DNA from: Pseudoalteromonas spongiae UST010723-006
GTDB taxonomy: Bacteria; Pseudomonadota; Gammaproteobacteria; Enterobacterales; Alteromonadaceae
Reading direction: 5' to 3'
DNA length: 64,000 nucleotides
Assembly: GCF_000238255.3 (NCBI RefSeq)
Contig: NZ_CP011040.1
Span: forward strand, 434,001-498,000
The position numbers and the translations under genes are program-made. This document shows positions 1-8,128 of this stretch, in pieces; within the stretch, counting starts at the first letter, position 1; each line of letters opens with the position of its first letter. Below the pieces are notes generated by a model. That model searched no databases. It was not told the DNA's origin and was given only the letters and a program-made list of their open reading frames with translations.

Positions 1-219
1 TTTAAGGTAGTTCAAATCGCCTTCTTGCAGTGCAACTAAATCGTTACCAAAAGCAGCACCGGTCTCAGATGTTTGGTTGACAACCATAGTGTTTGCGACA
101 TTTTGCACAGTGTTATTTGCTTTAACCGATTTACTGTCGTCTTTTGTACTTGCCATTGCCGAAGTAGAGCCAACAGCCAGTGCTACAGCTAAGGCTAGTA
201 AAGATTTATTCTTATTCAC
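1..219 (-). CDS. Curlin-like secreted protein, probable major curli subunit (partial)
   Basis: The gene runs off the left edge, so only its first 73 codons are present. It starts with GTG at 219, preceded by a good AGGAG ribosome site. The N-terminus is a clean Sec signal peptide ending near AMA, followed by a polar, Asn- and Gln-containing stretch. The segment ALQEGDLN near the edge resembles the start of a curlin repeat (LQ-x-G-x-x-N). It lies 18 bases after the csgB-like gene in the same direction, the usual csgB-csgA order, so I infer the major curli fibre subunit. The repeat region itself is outside the window, so the identity rests mostly on context. Confidence 0.6.
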   Translation of the reverse strand, partial: MNKNKSLLALAVALAVGSTSAMASTKDDSKSVKANNTVQNVANTMVVNQTSETGAAFGNDLVALQEGDLNYLK

Positions 220-237
220 GGAGTTTCTCCTGTAAAA

Positions 238-720
238 TTATTGCTTGTAAAACGTCACATTCACTTCAATACCGTTACCTATTTGCTGAACTGTAAAGGT
301 TTGTTCGCCAGCTTGAGAGATATTGGCGGTATTGCCGTCGCCTTGTTGCAGTATGTGTGCTTGGTTGTTATTTCCTTGTTGTAACAGGTTTACAACGTTA
401 TTTGCGCCATACTGAAACAACGCAGCTTCGTTGTTAGTACCGTATTGGGTAACATGCGCTTGATTGGACGTTTCGTTTATTTGATTAACTGTTGCTTTGT
501 TTAAAATCCCGTACTGAGTGATAACCACTTGATGCTGTTGCGCACCTACTCGGTATTGCAGGGAAGTATTTAGACTGAGAGAAAGAGGAGATTCTTGTAG
601 GTCCTTCGCTAATGCTAAGTGAGAATTACTAAGCGCCGCTAAGTAAAATACAGAGGTGCGCAAAATCGTACCTAACGATTTGCATATACCAGATTGAGTT
701 TTACAGAGTTTTGCTTTCAT
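238..720 (-). CDS. csgB: Curli nucleator CsgB-like protein
   Basis: The 160-residue protein has an N-terminal export signal (to about residue 39) and then five to six curlin-type repeats. These show the pattern Q-x-G-x-x-N-x-A at 22-23 residue spacing, for example QYGTNNEA, QQGNNNQA and QQGDGNTA. Such repeats form the stacked beta-helix of extracellular amyloid curli, and CsgB anchors and nucleates the CsgA fibre on the outer membrane. The ATG at 720 follows directly after a GTG codon (723) that could also start it; no strong ribosome site is visible for either. The curlin-like partial gene follows after 18 bases. The secretion genes csgDEFG are not in the window. Confidence 0.75.
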   Translation of the reverse strand: MKAKLCKTQSGICKSLGTILRTSVFYLAALSNSHLALAKDLQESPLSLSLNTSLQYRVGAQQHQVVITQYGILNKATVNQINETSNQAHVTQYGTNNEAALFQYGANNVVNLLQQGNNNQAHILQQGDGNTANISQAGEQTFTVQQIGNGIEVNVTFYKQ

Positions 721-723
721 CAC

Positions 724-1116
724 AGAATTTTAGAGTAAGAACACGACAGCGATTAAATTACTATTTTTACGAAAGCGAGCGCTATCAGCCAAATTTGTGC
801 TTCTTGAATTTCAGCTAATAAACAATAGCTTATGTTGTTTTTTACGGTGGCGTTAAATATTTGTGAAAGGCCAGCTACCAAAAAAGTGCTAGTCATAAAA
901 CAGTCATATTTAATTGAACAAAAACACCCAAATGAAATTAATTCCAATAAAAATCAGCTGGTTAAAGGTTTTGTTGATTTTTATTTATATTAACGCTTGC
1001 GCCTTTGTTGGGAACTGTGTTTGATAAAAAGGTTGCTTAAAAATTTAGATTGAAGAGTTGTTGAGATAGGTGCTCGATTGTCGAGCGTACATTTTATAAA
1101 AAATGGAATTTCAATA
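724..1116. other. AT-rich divergent intergenic region (csgB / protease)
   Basis: About 390 bases separate the leftward csgB-like gene from the rightward protease. It should hold both promoters. A 64-codon open frame on the minus strand (753-947) has no ribosome site and low-complexity hydrophobic content, so I do not call it. A small perfect inverted repeat, GCTCGA-TTG-TCGAGC, sits at 1072-1086, 30 bases before the protease start. I recognise no specific operator. Confidence 0.5.
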
Positions 1117-3621
1117 ATGAAAGCGAAACTTTCTGCAATTTCACTTGCTTTGCTTCCTTTGGTGGCAAGCGCATCAGCAACAGCGACACCAGCGGTTAAA
1201 AGCGCTGACGGTTACAAAAATAACTCAGTTATTGTTGTGTACAAACAACATGCTCGCGCAGCAGATAAAGCAGCTGCACGTAAGCTTGTAGCTGCGACTA
1301 TTTCAGATGCAAACCTTGATGAAATAGATGATCGTTATAACCACATTCTTAAAGGTCGTATGGCGCAATACACGTTGAATGATAACGATGTAAAAGGCGC
1401 AATATCAAAACTGCAAAATCACCCAGCAGTAGAATATGTAGAGCCTGATCATATTGTGTCGATTAATGCACAACCTGATGATCCACAGTTCAGTGATTTA
1501 TGGGGCCTTCACAACACAGGTCAAACCGGTGGCACAAATGATGCCGATATTGATGCGCCAGAGGCTTGGGATATCTCAACCGGTAGTCGCGACGTTGTCG
1601 TGGGCATTATCGATACGGGTGTTGACCATACACACGAAGACATTCAAGCCAATGCGTGGGTTAACCCAAATGAAATCGCAGGCGATGGCATCGATAACGA
1701 TGGCAATGGCTACATTGACGATATTCACGGTATAAATGCAATTACCGATGTGGGCGACCCAATGGATGACCAAGGTCACGGTACCCACGTTGCGGGCACA
1801 ATTGGTGCAACGGGTAACAATAGCCAAGGTGTAGTGGGTGTTAACCACTCTGTATCTATGGTTGGTTGTAAGTTCTTATCAGCACAAGGCACGGGTTCAA
1901 CTTCAGATGCAATTAAATGTATCAACTACATGGTTGGCTTAAAAAATGCTGGTGTCGATATCAAGGTACTAAACAACAGCTGGGGTGGCGGTGGCTTTAG
2001 CCAAGCGCTATCTGACGCGATCACTGCATCTGAACAAGCTGATATCTTATTTGTTGCCGCGGCAGGTAACGACGCGGTAGATAACGACGCAAACCCTCAT
2101 TACCCTTCTAGTTACGAGCATGACAGCGTATTAGCTGTAGCAAGTACTGATCACTCAGATAATATGTCGAATTTCTCACAATGGGGTTTAACAAGCGTTG
2201 ATATGGGTGCACCAGGTTCAAGTATTTTATCTACTGTGCCAGGCAATGGCTATGCAACTTACTCAGGTACGTCAATGGCAACACCACATGTTGCAGGTGC
2301 TGCAGCATTAGTATTATCGTTAAACCCAACGCTGAGTGCATTACAGTTAAAAGAGTTATTAATGAACTCAGGTGATGCAAACGCGGCACTGCAAGGTAAA
2401 ACGGTTGCTGGTACGCGATTAAACGTATACAGCGCACTTGAACAGTCTAATCCTGAGCCTGGATTTAGATTGATCACAAGCCCAACATCACAAACCGTAA
2501 CAGCAGGTCAAACAGCAACGTATGAGTTTGAAATTGCGTCTGTTGCGAATTGGGATGACGTAGTAACACTTACTTTAGACTCATCAATTGCTGGTGCTGC
2601 ACTGTCAACTAACACTGCTACACCGGGTCAGATTGTTACGCTAACTGTGCCTACTGCCGCTGATACGCAGTGGGGTGATTATAATTTCACGGTAACAGGT
2701 CAAAGTGGCGCGTTAGAGAAATCAAGTACAGTTGGTTTATATGTTAACCCACAAGGGCTCGCTGATTTCACTTACGACAATAACGACGCAGTATCAATTC
2801 CAGACAATGATCCAGCGGGTGCATCGTCTGTCATTACTGTGCCAGATGAAATCACTATCTTTAACACACTCGCGACGGTTAATATTACTCACACCTACAT
2901 TGGTGATTTAATTGTTACCCTTACTTCACCGACAGGCACTGTGACAACACTGCACAATAAATCGGGCGGTTCGAGTGACAATATTAACCAAACGTATGAA
3001 GCTGTTATTTTCAATGGTGAAAATGCCGCTGGCGATTGGACCTTACATGTTGAAGATACCTACAGCGCAGACACAGGCTCATTAGACAGCTGGTCATTAA
3101 CCTTCAGTGCAATTGGCGATGTTGCGCCAGTAGCACCGGTTGCTGATTTTACCTTTGAGCGTGATGGCTACAATGTGATGTTCACAAACGCAAGTAGTGA
3201 TCGCAACAATGATATTGTGTCGTATCTGTGGGACTTCGGTGATGGCAATACATCAACTGAAGCGACCCCAGTTCATGCGTATGCGGCGGCGGGCAATTAC
3301 AGCGTGTCATTAACCACAACTGATGCAGAAGGCTTAAGTGATACTGCGAGTAAAGATGTTCAGATCTCAGACGCCAACATTGTGGTTGATGTGAAACGTG
3401 CAAACTTATCGCGCACAGGCTTTATGCGTGTTGAGTTATTAATCGATGGCGCAACAGAAGGTACTGTTGACGTTTACCGTAATGGTGAATTGTATGAAAC
3501 AGTAGAAAATGTGGGTGTTTATCGTGACTTTAGCCGTGGTGTAACTGAAACAAACTTTACCTATAAAGTTTGTCAGGCAGGTGATGTTTGCTCAAATGAA
3601 GTAACGGTTAATTTCAATTAA
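1117..3621 (+). CDS. Secreted subtilisin-like serine protease (S8) with P and PKD domains
   Basis: This 834-residue protein has a Sec signal peptide (about 1-24), an I9-type inhibitory propeptide (about 35-120), and a subtilase domain with the catalytic triad Asp166 (IDTG), His221 (HGTHVAG) and Ser386 (GTSMATPHVAG), plus the oxyanion Asn318. A P/proprotein-convertase domain (about 548-664) and a PKD domain (WDFGDG at about 705) follow, then an Ig-like tail with two cysteines. It is an extracellular endopeptidase, probably feeding on protein particles. An upstream in-frame TTG at 1078 lies in a small palindrome; ATG 1117 is preferred because the signal peptide begins there. A strong terminator follows. 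Confidence 0.93.
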   Translation: MKAKLSAISLALLPLVASASATATPAVKSADGYKNNSVIVVYKQHARAADKAAARKLVAATISDANLDEIDDRYNHILKGRMAQYTLNDNDVKGAISKLQNHPAVEYVEPDHIVSINAQPDDPQFSDLWGLHNTGQTGGTNDADIDAPEAWDISTGSRDVVVGIIDTGVDHTHEDIQANAWVNPNEIAGDGIDNDGNGYIDDIHGINAITDVGDPMDDQGHGTHVAGTIGATGNNSQGVVGVNHSVSMVGCKFLSAQGTGSTSDAIKCINYMVGLKNAGVDIKVLNNSWGGGGFSQALSDAITASEQADILFVAAAGNDAVDNDANPHYPSSYEHDSVLAVASTDHSDNMSNFSQWGLTSVDMGAPGSSILSTVPGNGYATYSGTSMATPHVAGAAALVLSLNPTLSALQLKELLMNSGDANAALQGKTVAGTRLNVYSALEQSNPEPGFRLITSPTSQTVTAGQTATYEFEIASVANWDDVVTLTLDSSIAGAALSTNTATPGQIVTLTVPTAADTQWGDYNFTVTGQSGALEKSSTVGLYVNPQGLADFTYDNNDAVSIPDNDPAGASSVITVPDEITIFNTLATVNITHTYIGDLIVTLTSPTGTVTTLHNKSGGSSDNINQTYEAVIFNGENAAGDWTLHVEDTYSADTGSLDSWSLTFSAIGDVAPVAPVADFTFERDGYNVMFTNASSDRNNDIVSYLWDFGDGNTSTEATPVHAYAAAGNYSVSLTTTDAEGLSDTASKDVQISDANIVVDVKRANLSRTGFMRVELLIDGATEGTVDVYRNGELYETVENVGVYRDFSRGVTETNFTYKVCQAGDVCSNEVTVNFN

Positions 3622-3650
3622 TCAATTGTGATTTAATAACCTAACCGATA

Positions 3651-3697
3651 AGAGTTATCGTACGCTTTATGTTAAAGCAAGTGCGGTAACTCTTTTT
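3651..3697 (+). terminator. Intrinsic terminator after the S8 protease
   Basis: AGAGTTATCG (3651-3660) pairs with CGGTAACTCT (3684-3693) with one wobble, and an inner GCTTTA/TAAAGC stem extends it. A T-run follows. It ends the protease transcript and may also serve the opposing NlpC gene. Confidence 0.8.
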
Positions 3698-3719
3698 TAT
3701 TTGAAGTTTAGGGCCTTTA

Positions 3720-4220
3720 TTAAAAGTTAATGCGTTTTGCCTGCCAAAAAGCGCTTCGCCAATAGCTATTTTTTAACGACGACACAATAACTCCTTGGCT
3801 GGTTGAGGCATGTAAAAACTGATTATCCTCAATATAAATACCAACATGATAAGTACGAAAACCTGTTTTAAAAAACACTAAATCGCCCGCTTGTAAGCCT
3901 GTTTTACTCACTTTGTTGCCAAATTCAGCTTGTTTAAGGGTAGTGCGCGGTAATAAAAAGCCAAAACGGTCAATATAGGTGGTTTGCACGAACGCCGAAC
4001 AATCAATGCCTTTTTTTGATGTACCACCCAGTTTGTATGGCACGCCTTGCCAAGCATCTAGCTGTTGATAAAGCGCATTCGCCACAGAGTTATTACTTGA
4101 TACGTTTACTTTGTTTTTAGGCACAGGTGTTGTAGCGTTTGAGGGGGATTTTGCACAGGCAGCGAGTGCTAAACAAAGTGTTAGGCAAAGTAATGGGGCG
4201 GTATTTTGGCGTAACAGCAT
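3720..4220 (-). CDS. NlpC/P60 family cell-wall endopeptidase lipoprotein
   Basis: The 166-residue product begins with a lipoprotein signal (LAAC lipobox, Cys22) and continues into an NlpC/P60 domain of about 115 residues. The catalytic Cys is in GIDCSAF, the His in TYHVGIY and a third polar residue is in FLHAS. Members such as NlpC and Spr/MepS cut peptidoglycan stem peptides from the inner face of the outer membrane. The domain is complete and of normal length. It follows sigZ on the same strand with a 32-base gap, so the two may be co-transcribed. The exact substrate bond cannot be told from sequence. Confidence 0.9.
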   Translation of the reverse strand: MLLRQNTAPLLCLTLCLALAACAKSPSNATTPVPKNKVNVSSNNSVANALYQQLDAWQGVPYKLGGTSKKGIDCSAFVQTTYIDRFGFLLPRTTLKQAEFGNKVSKTGLQAGDLVFFKTGFRTYHVGIYIEDNQFLHASTSQGVIVSSLKNSYWRSAFWQAKRINF

Positions 4221-4252
4221 ACTGATGCAATATCCTTTTGTAATGCGCTGAT

Positions 4253-4804
4253 TTACTCTAATTGCTTTGGCTTTATGTTGTTACATGATTTACGTTGATA
4301 ATCAATAGCGCGACCAAAAGTATCAAATTCGAAATGGCAACATTCGTCAAACAGTTCTCTAAGGGCTTTTCGACTTGTTTGTACACGCGATTTTAACGTG
4401 GAGTAGTGAATTCCCATATGTTCAGCTAATACTTTTTGTTGGGCATTTTCTAAATCAACCGCGATAAGCAACGCGCGCTGTGGTTCAGGTAAGTGTTGAA
4501 TAAATGGCGTTAAACAATCGACTAAATCTTGTTGTACTGACTCTTCGTTATCAGAAGTAGTAAGCGACTCTGGTATTTCATGTTGTTTTCCGCGGGCACG
4601 ATAAAAATCAATAATCGTGTTGTTAGCGATTTGAAAAAGCCACGACTTGAGTTTGCTAATATCATTTAGCAAATGCAGGTTTTTATGGGTTTTAATAAAA
4701 ATTTCTTGCATTAAATCTTCTACATCAGCGCTGTTAGCCACCTTCTTTTTTAAAAAGCGCGTTAATGCGTGCTGATATTCAAGCCATATTTCTTCAATAT
4801 TCAC
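4253..4804 (-). CDS. sigZ: ECF-type RNA polymerase sigma factor SigZ
   Basis: The 183-residue protein has the sigma-70 region 2 (DVEDLMQEIFIKTHKNL, then SWLFQIANNTIIDFYR) and a region 4 helix-turn-helix (PEPQRALLIAVDLENAQQ followed by LAEHMGIHYSTLKSR). The start MNIEEIW at GTG 4804 matches the usual SigZ N-terminus; the frame is open to TTG 4846 with an ATG at 4819, and none has a good ribosome site. No anti-sigma gene is adjacent. A cysteine-rich C-terminal tail (ECCHFEFD and SCNN) might sense metal or redox state, but this is inference. Its regulon is unknown. A perfect hairpin lies in the leader (4866-4893). Confidence 0.85.
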   Translation of the reverse strand: MNIEEIWLEYQHALTRFLKKKVANSADVEDLMQEIFIKTHKNLHLLNDISKLKSWLFQIANNTIIDFYRARGKQHEIPESLTTSDNEESVQQDLVDCLTPFIQHLPEPQRALLIAVDLENAQQKVLAEHMGIHYSTLKSRVQTSRKALRELFDECCHFEFDTFGRAIDYQRKSCNNIKPKQLE

Positions 4805-4865
4805 GACAGTTACTACCATTTTTATCATTACTACAAAGTGTGACAAATAAGACGTTATTTTTCAT

Positions 4866-4893
4866 AAAAAGACGAAGTTTATTTCGTCTTTTT
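4866..4893. terminator. Terminator-like hairpin between divergent sigZ and arsH
   Basis: AAAAAGACGAA (4866-4876) and TTCGTCTTTTT (4883-4893) form a perfect 11-bp stem with a 6-base loop and T-runs on both strands. It lies upstream of two divergent genes rather than after a gene, so it may be a leader attenuator for sigZ or a transcriptional insulator. Confidence 0.6.
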
Positions 4894-4944
4894 TAACAGC
4901 CAAGCGTCTTACTGTGTGTAAATTAATTGAATTAGGTAGTAATT

Positions 4945-5655
4945 ATGTCTTTTTTACAAAACGAAACATTCACCTTAACACCTGAAAATAAAGAGATGAG
5001 CAGACATAAACCAAAGGTTTTAATGCTTTACGGTTCGTTAAGAGAAAATTCGTACAGTAAGTTCGCTACACTAGAAGCGGCTCGTATACTTGAATATATG
5101 GGGGCAGATGTCAGAGTGTTTGACCCCGCCGGCTTGCCGGTATTTGATAACAACGCGTCGGCCGAACATGCGAAAGTGCAAGAACTGCGAGAACTCGCGT
5201 TATGGTCTGAAGCGCAGGTTTGGTGCTCTCCAGAAATTCACGGCAATATGTCTGCGGTATTTAAAAACCAGATTGATTGGTTACCTTTGTCATCTGGTGC
5301 ACGTAGGCCAACACAGGGAAAAACACTTGCACTAATGCAAGTGACAGGCGGTTCGCAAAGCTTTAATGCCCTCAATAATATGCGCGTGTTAGGGCGTTGG
5401 ATGCGCATGTTTACAATTGCTAATCAATCGTCGATTGCAAAAGCCTATCAAGAATTTGATAGTCATGGCGTGATGAACCCTTCGAGCTTTCGCGACCGCA
5501 TTGTTGATGTAATGGAAGAGCTAATGCGATTTACTTTTTTACTGCGGGACCATGATGGATTATTGCTAGACCGTTACAGTGAACGAAAGGCGAGCCAACA
5601 AAATATCGATGAGTTAAATCAACAACTAGAAACGCATATTCTCTCACCAAGGTGA
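4945..5655 (+). CDS. arsH: ArsH-type NADPH-dependent FMN reductase
   Basis: This 236-residue flavoprotein matches ArsH in length and motifs: the phosphate-binding loop [11 protein letters not shown], then [17 protein letters not shown] and the ArsH-typical [19 protein letters not shown]. ArsH proteins are cytosolic tetramers that use NADPH and FMN to oxidise trivalent organoarsenicals and reduce quinones or metals. No arsR, arsB, arsC or acr3 gene is in the window, so it is an orphan here. It is divergent from sigZ and closed by a very strong hairpin terminator. Confidence 0.92.
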   Translation: MSFLQNETFTLTPENKEMSRHKPKVLMLYGSLRENSYSKFATLEAARILEYMGADVRVFDPAGLPVFDNNASAEHAKVQELRELALWSEAQVWCSPEIHGNMSAVFKNQIDWLPLSSGARRPTQGKTLALMQVTGGSQSFNALNNMRVLGRWMRMFTIANQSSIAKAYQEFDSHGVMNPSSFRDRIVDVMEELMRFTFLLRDHDGLLLDRYSERKASQQNIDELNQQLETHILSPR

Positions 5656-5686
5656 TAGGGCGTTCGGTAACTACTCATTCGATCAG

Positions 5687-5724
5687 TGCAAAGCTCACAA
5701 CATAGTGAGCTTTGCATTTATTGT
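5687..5724 (+). terminator. Intrinsic terminator of arsH
   Basis: TGCAAAGCTCAC (5687-5698) and GTGAGCTTTGCA (5705-5716) form a perfect 12-bp stem with a 6-base loop, followed by TTTATTGTTT. Confidence 0.85.
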
Positions 5725-5841
5725 TTAGAAAAAATTTAATGAAATTTTCAATAAAATTAACCACTTTATATTGGTTTAACCTATTGACTCTAAAAGTGCC
5801 GCTTTTAGAATGCTCGCAGCTTAATAATATGGAAAAATTTA

Positions 5842-6684
5842 ATGAAAAAATTCGCATGGTTTTTCGCACTCGTTGCGTTAATGTTTTCTTTTTCGTTTGA
5901 TGCTGAAGCACGTAAAAAGTTTGGCAGCAAAAGCAAAGGTAAAACGAAACAAACCACAACAACACAACAAAAACAGCAAGTTGATACAAATAACCCAACG
6001 CTTCCGGCGAAGAAATCTTCTAAAAAAGGCTTAATGGGCGGCATTTTAGGTGGTTTACTTGCCGGTGGCTTAATTGCAGCAATGCTAGGTGGCGATTTTG
6101 AAGGTTTCCAATTTATGGACTTCATTATTATTGCGCTTGTTGCGTTTGTGTTATTTAAGTTATTTAAAGCATTTATGATGAAAAAGGCGCAAAGCCAACC
6201 GCAGTTTGCAGGCGTACCGCCAATGCAACAAGCTCCTTCGTCACACGCTGCGCCGCAACAGTTTAGCAATCAAGGCTTTGCACAACAAAGCCAATCGGTA
6301 CCTATGAATTTACCGATTAATTTTGACTTAAACGGCTTCTTGCAAGGTGCTCGTGAGCACTACCATACGTTACAAAAAGCATGGAATGGTAACGACTTTA
6401 CGGTGATTTCTGAGTACGTAAGTGAGCAACTGTTAGCTGAACTAAAACAAGAGCGAGCAGAGGTTGAAGAAGTAGCAACTGAAGTGATGTTTATCGATGC
6501 AGAACTAGCACGTGCTGATACATCACCTATGTTATGGGAAATCAGTGTACGTTTTCGTGGTAAATACCGCGATTTAGGCGATAAGCAAGAAGAGCCAATT
6601 GATGAAATTTGGCACCTAGAGCGCAGCTTGTCACAGCAAGATGCACCTTGGGTTATCGTAGGTATTGAAGATAACGCCGCGTAA
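5842..6684 (+). CDS. Tim44-like domain membrane protein
   Basis: The 280-residue protein has an N-terminal signal or anchor, a Lys/Gln/Thr-rich stretch, a glycine-rich hydrophobic hairpin (GLMGGILGGLLAGGLIAAM) and a second membrane segment (about residues 93-112). A Gln-rich linker leads to a C-terminal Tim44-like/NTF2-fold domain (about 165-278). Bacterial proteins of this architecture are membrane-bound with a soluble Tim44-like lipid- or protein-binding domain; their cargo is unknown. A GGAAA ribosome site precedes the ATG. It is monocistronic, with terminators on both sides. Confidence 0.8.
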   Translation: MKKFAWFFALVALMFSFSFDAEARKKFGSKSKGKTKQTTTTQQKQQVDTNNPTLPAKKSSKKGLMGGILGGLLAGGLIAAMLGGDFEGFQFMDFIIIALVAFVLFKLFKAFMMKKAQSQPQFAGVPPMQQAPSSHAAPQQFSNQGFAQQSQSVPMNLPINFDLNGFLQGAREHYHTLQKAWNGNDFTVISEYVSEQLLAELKQERAEVEEVATEVMFIDAELARADTSPMLWEISVRFRGKYRDLGDKQEEPIDEIWHLERSLSQQDAPWVIVGIEDNAA

Positions 6685-6706
6685 TTTACTGAACATATGA
6701 AAAGTT

Positions 6707-6732
6707 AAAAGCAGCCGATTGGCTGCTTTTTT
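6707..6732 (+). terminator. Intrinsic terminator of the Tim44-like gene
   Basis: AAAAGCAGCC (6707-6716), loop GATT, GGCTGCTTTT (6721-6730) and further T residues. It is symmetrical and probably also ends the convergent NDK-like gene. Confidence 0.85.
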
Positions 6733-6739
6733 ACGTTTA

Positions 6740-7132
6740 TTAAGGCTGATTTTTTAACAGTATAGATAAATGTTGTTGTAGCTCTGTTGGGCTATCTGGA
6801 GTATGTAAAAAACCACCTAATTTTGCGCCTGATAATTCTTGCCTAATATCGTATTTTAGCGCGTTTAGGCGTGGCACCACGTTGTCGCCTTCAACAAAGT
6901 ACATGTCCAAATCCATTAAAAATGGTACGCGTAGCGACATAGTAATGCGCGCCATTAAATTGGGGTAAAGTGCCATTAAATCCGAAAAGGTGAGTTGAAT
7001 TTTCTGTTTACCGATTATTTTAAAGCCCGCAGCTTTAATTTTATTGCGAATAAAGTGGTGTTTACCAAACAGGTAGGTTTCGGGTTTTAGTAAGTAAAAC
7101 GAGACACATTTATTCTTAATGAGTTTTCTCAT
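6740..7132 (-). CDS. Nucleoside diphosphate kinase-like protein
   Basis: The 130-residue protein appears to follow the NDK fold. VSFYLLKPETY (Lys16) matches the NDK start IIKPDAV, IKAAGFKIIGKQKIQLT matches the next helix and strand, VEGDNVV matches LEGENAV, and FLHTPDSPTEL matches the catalytic loop xxHGSDSxES with His110 in the phosphohistidine position. It is shorter and far diverged from housekeeping Ndk, and the Arg residues binding phosphate are not obvious. It may be a divergent NDK or a regulatory relative. ATG 7132 is chosen because an AAGAGAG ribosome site stands seven bases before it; an in-frame GTG lies at 7138. Confidence 0.5.
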   Translation of the reverse strand: MRKLIKNKCVSFYLLKPETYLFGKHHFIRNKIKAAGFKIIGKQKIQLTFSDLMALYPNLMARITMSLRVPFLMDLDMYFVEGDNVVPRLNALKYDIRQELSGAKLGGFLHTPDSPTELQQHLSILLKNQP

Positions 7133-7358
7133 ACGCACACTCTCTTACTTCAAATTATTGGCCGCGTTAAGGTTTAAAATTATTTGGCCAATATGCTTAC
7201 TATAGAAGCAAAAGCACATTGCTAACAAATTGTTTTGTGTAAATGATTATTACCGCACCGCTTTTTACAATTCTCGATTAATTTAGTGCTTTGCTATTGA
7301 GCGTATACGGTCAATTTTCTACAATGGCGCAAATTAAATACGTAATAAAGAAATAACT

Positions 7359-7607
7359 ATGAACGATAAAACAGATTTACCAGCATTACCGGATCGTCTT
7401 TCAATTAACCCGCGCAGCAAATTCTACTCTGAAGAAGTGTTAAAGCTGGATATTGGTATACGTTTCAACGGTAAAGAGCGCTCGGACGTTGAAGAATATT
7501 GCATCAGTGAAGGTTGGATTAAAACTGCTGCGCCAAAAGCGTTAGATCGTTACGGCCAACCTATGCTTATAAAATCAAAAGGCACGGTTGAAGCGTTCTA
7601 CCGTTAA
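7359..7607 (+). CDS. DUF3297 family small protein
   Basis: The 82-residue protein matches the DUF3297 pattern along its whole length: LPALPDRLSINPRSKFY near the start, then GIRFNGKER, VEEYCISEGWI, and a C-terminal KSKGTVEAFY. It is a small soluble cytosolic protein found widely in proteobacteria, with no established function. It stands alone between its own promoter region and a strong terminator, so it is monocistronic. Confidence 0.88.
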   Translation: MNDKTDLPALPDRLSINPRSKFYSEEVLKLDIGIRFNGKERSDVEEYCISEGWIKTAAPKALDRYGQPMLIKSKGTVEAFYR

Positions 7608-7610
7608 GCT

Positions 7611-7640
7611 AAAAAGTGCACCTTTTGAGGTGCACTTTTT
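7611..7640 (+). terminator. Intrinsic terminator of the DUF3297 gene
   Basis: AAAAAGTGCACC (7611-7622) and GGTGCACTTTTT (7629-7640) form a perfect 12-bp stem with a 6-base loop. Confidence 0.88.
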
Positions 7641-7708
7641 CAGTAGCTATCTATCGCTCAGTGATTTTGATTTATTGGGCTGTTCAACAAAACTTAAACT
7701 CAGGTTGT

Positions 7709-8044
7709 TTAGTAAGCGCAATGCTTACAGCCATTACCACAGCAATAACCGCGTTTTAAGTGCGCCCATTTCGTCATCACACGATAACCGTCTTCATTTA
7801 AATAATAATCTAACTTTTCAACGGGAAACTGGTTTTGATATTGCGCTGCAAGCGTAACTAATTCGCTATTTGATTTCGTTTTGTAAAGACGTGCTAGTTC
7901 ATCGTTAATTTTATCGATTAAACATGCTTTACATAAACAATTGGCGTCTTTAGTGAGTGGTAAAATATTGGGAAGCGAAAAACACCAACAACTGCCTTGT
8001 TGGCTTTCGCATTTGAATGGGGCTTGGCAAGAAATACAGTTCAT
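7709..8044 (-). CDS. Cysteine-rich CWC/DUF5522-like protein
   Basis: The 111-residue protein has many paired cysteines. An N-terminal cysteine-rich CWC domain (CISC, then GSCWCFSLP and CLCKAC) is followed by a helix and a C-terminal segment ending GYCCGNGCKHCAY, typical of DUF5522. The spacing suggests one or two structural zinc or iron sites. Function is unknown. ATG 8044 begins the CISC motif directly; an in-frame TTG at 8056 is the alternative. No clear ribosome site is visible. Confidence 0.7.
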   Translation of the reverse strand: MNCISCQAPFKCESQQGSCWCFSLPNILPLTKDANCLCKACLIDKINDELARLYKTKSNSELVTLAAQYQNQFPVEKLDYYLNEDGYRVMTKWAHLKRGYCCGNGCKHCAY

Positions 8045-8128
8045 AATTTGGCGCAAAAAAGCGTTAGCATAAGTAAAATACTACACCAACGCAAATTTCA
8101 ATTAGCGGCGTTTGCACCGTTTACTTTG

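Noticed and set aside
753..947. 64-codon minus-strand open frame upstream of csgB
   Set aside because: No ribosome site, hydrophobic low-information product and placement in the expected csgB promoter region.
1078..1116. TTG start for the S8 protease giving 13 extra residues
   Set aside because: The TTG is the loop of a small palindrome; the signal peptide begins at ATG 1117.
5712..6269. Open frames opposite or overlapping the Tim44-like gene (5712-5900, 5675-5998, 5805-6269)
   Set aside because: They are shadows of the real gene or span the arsH terminator; the cysteine-rich minus-strand product mirrors Ala/Gln codons.
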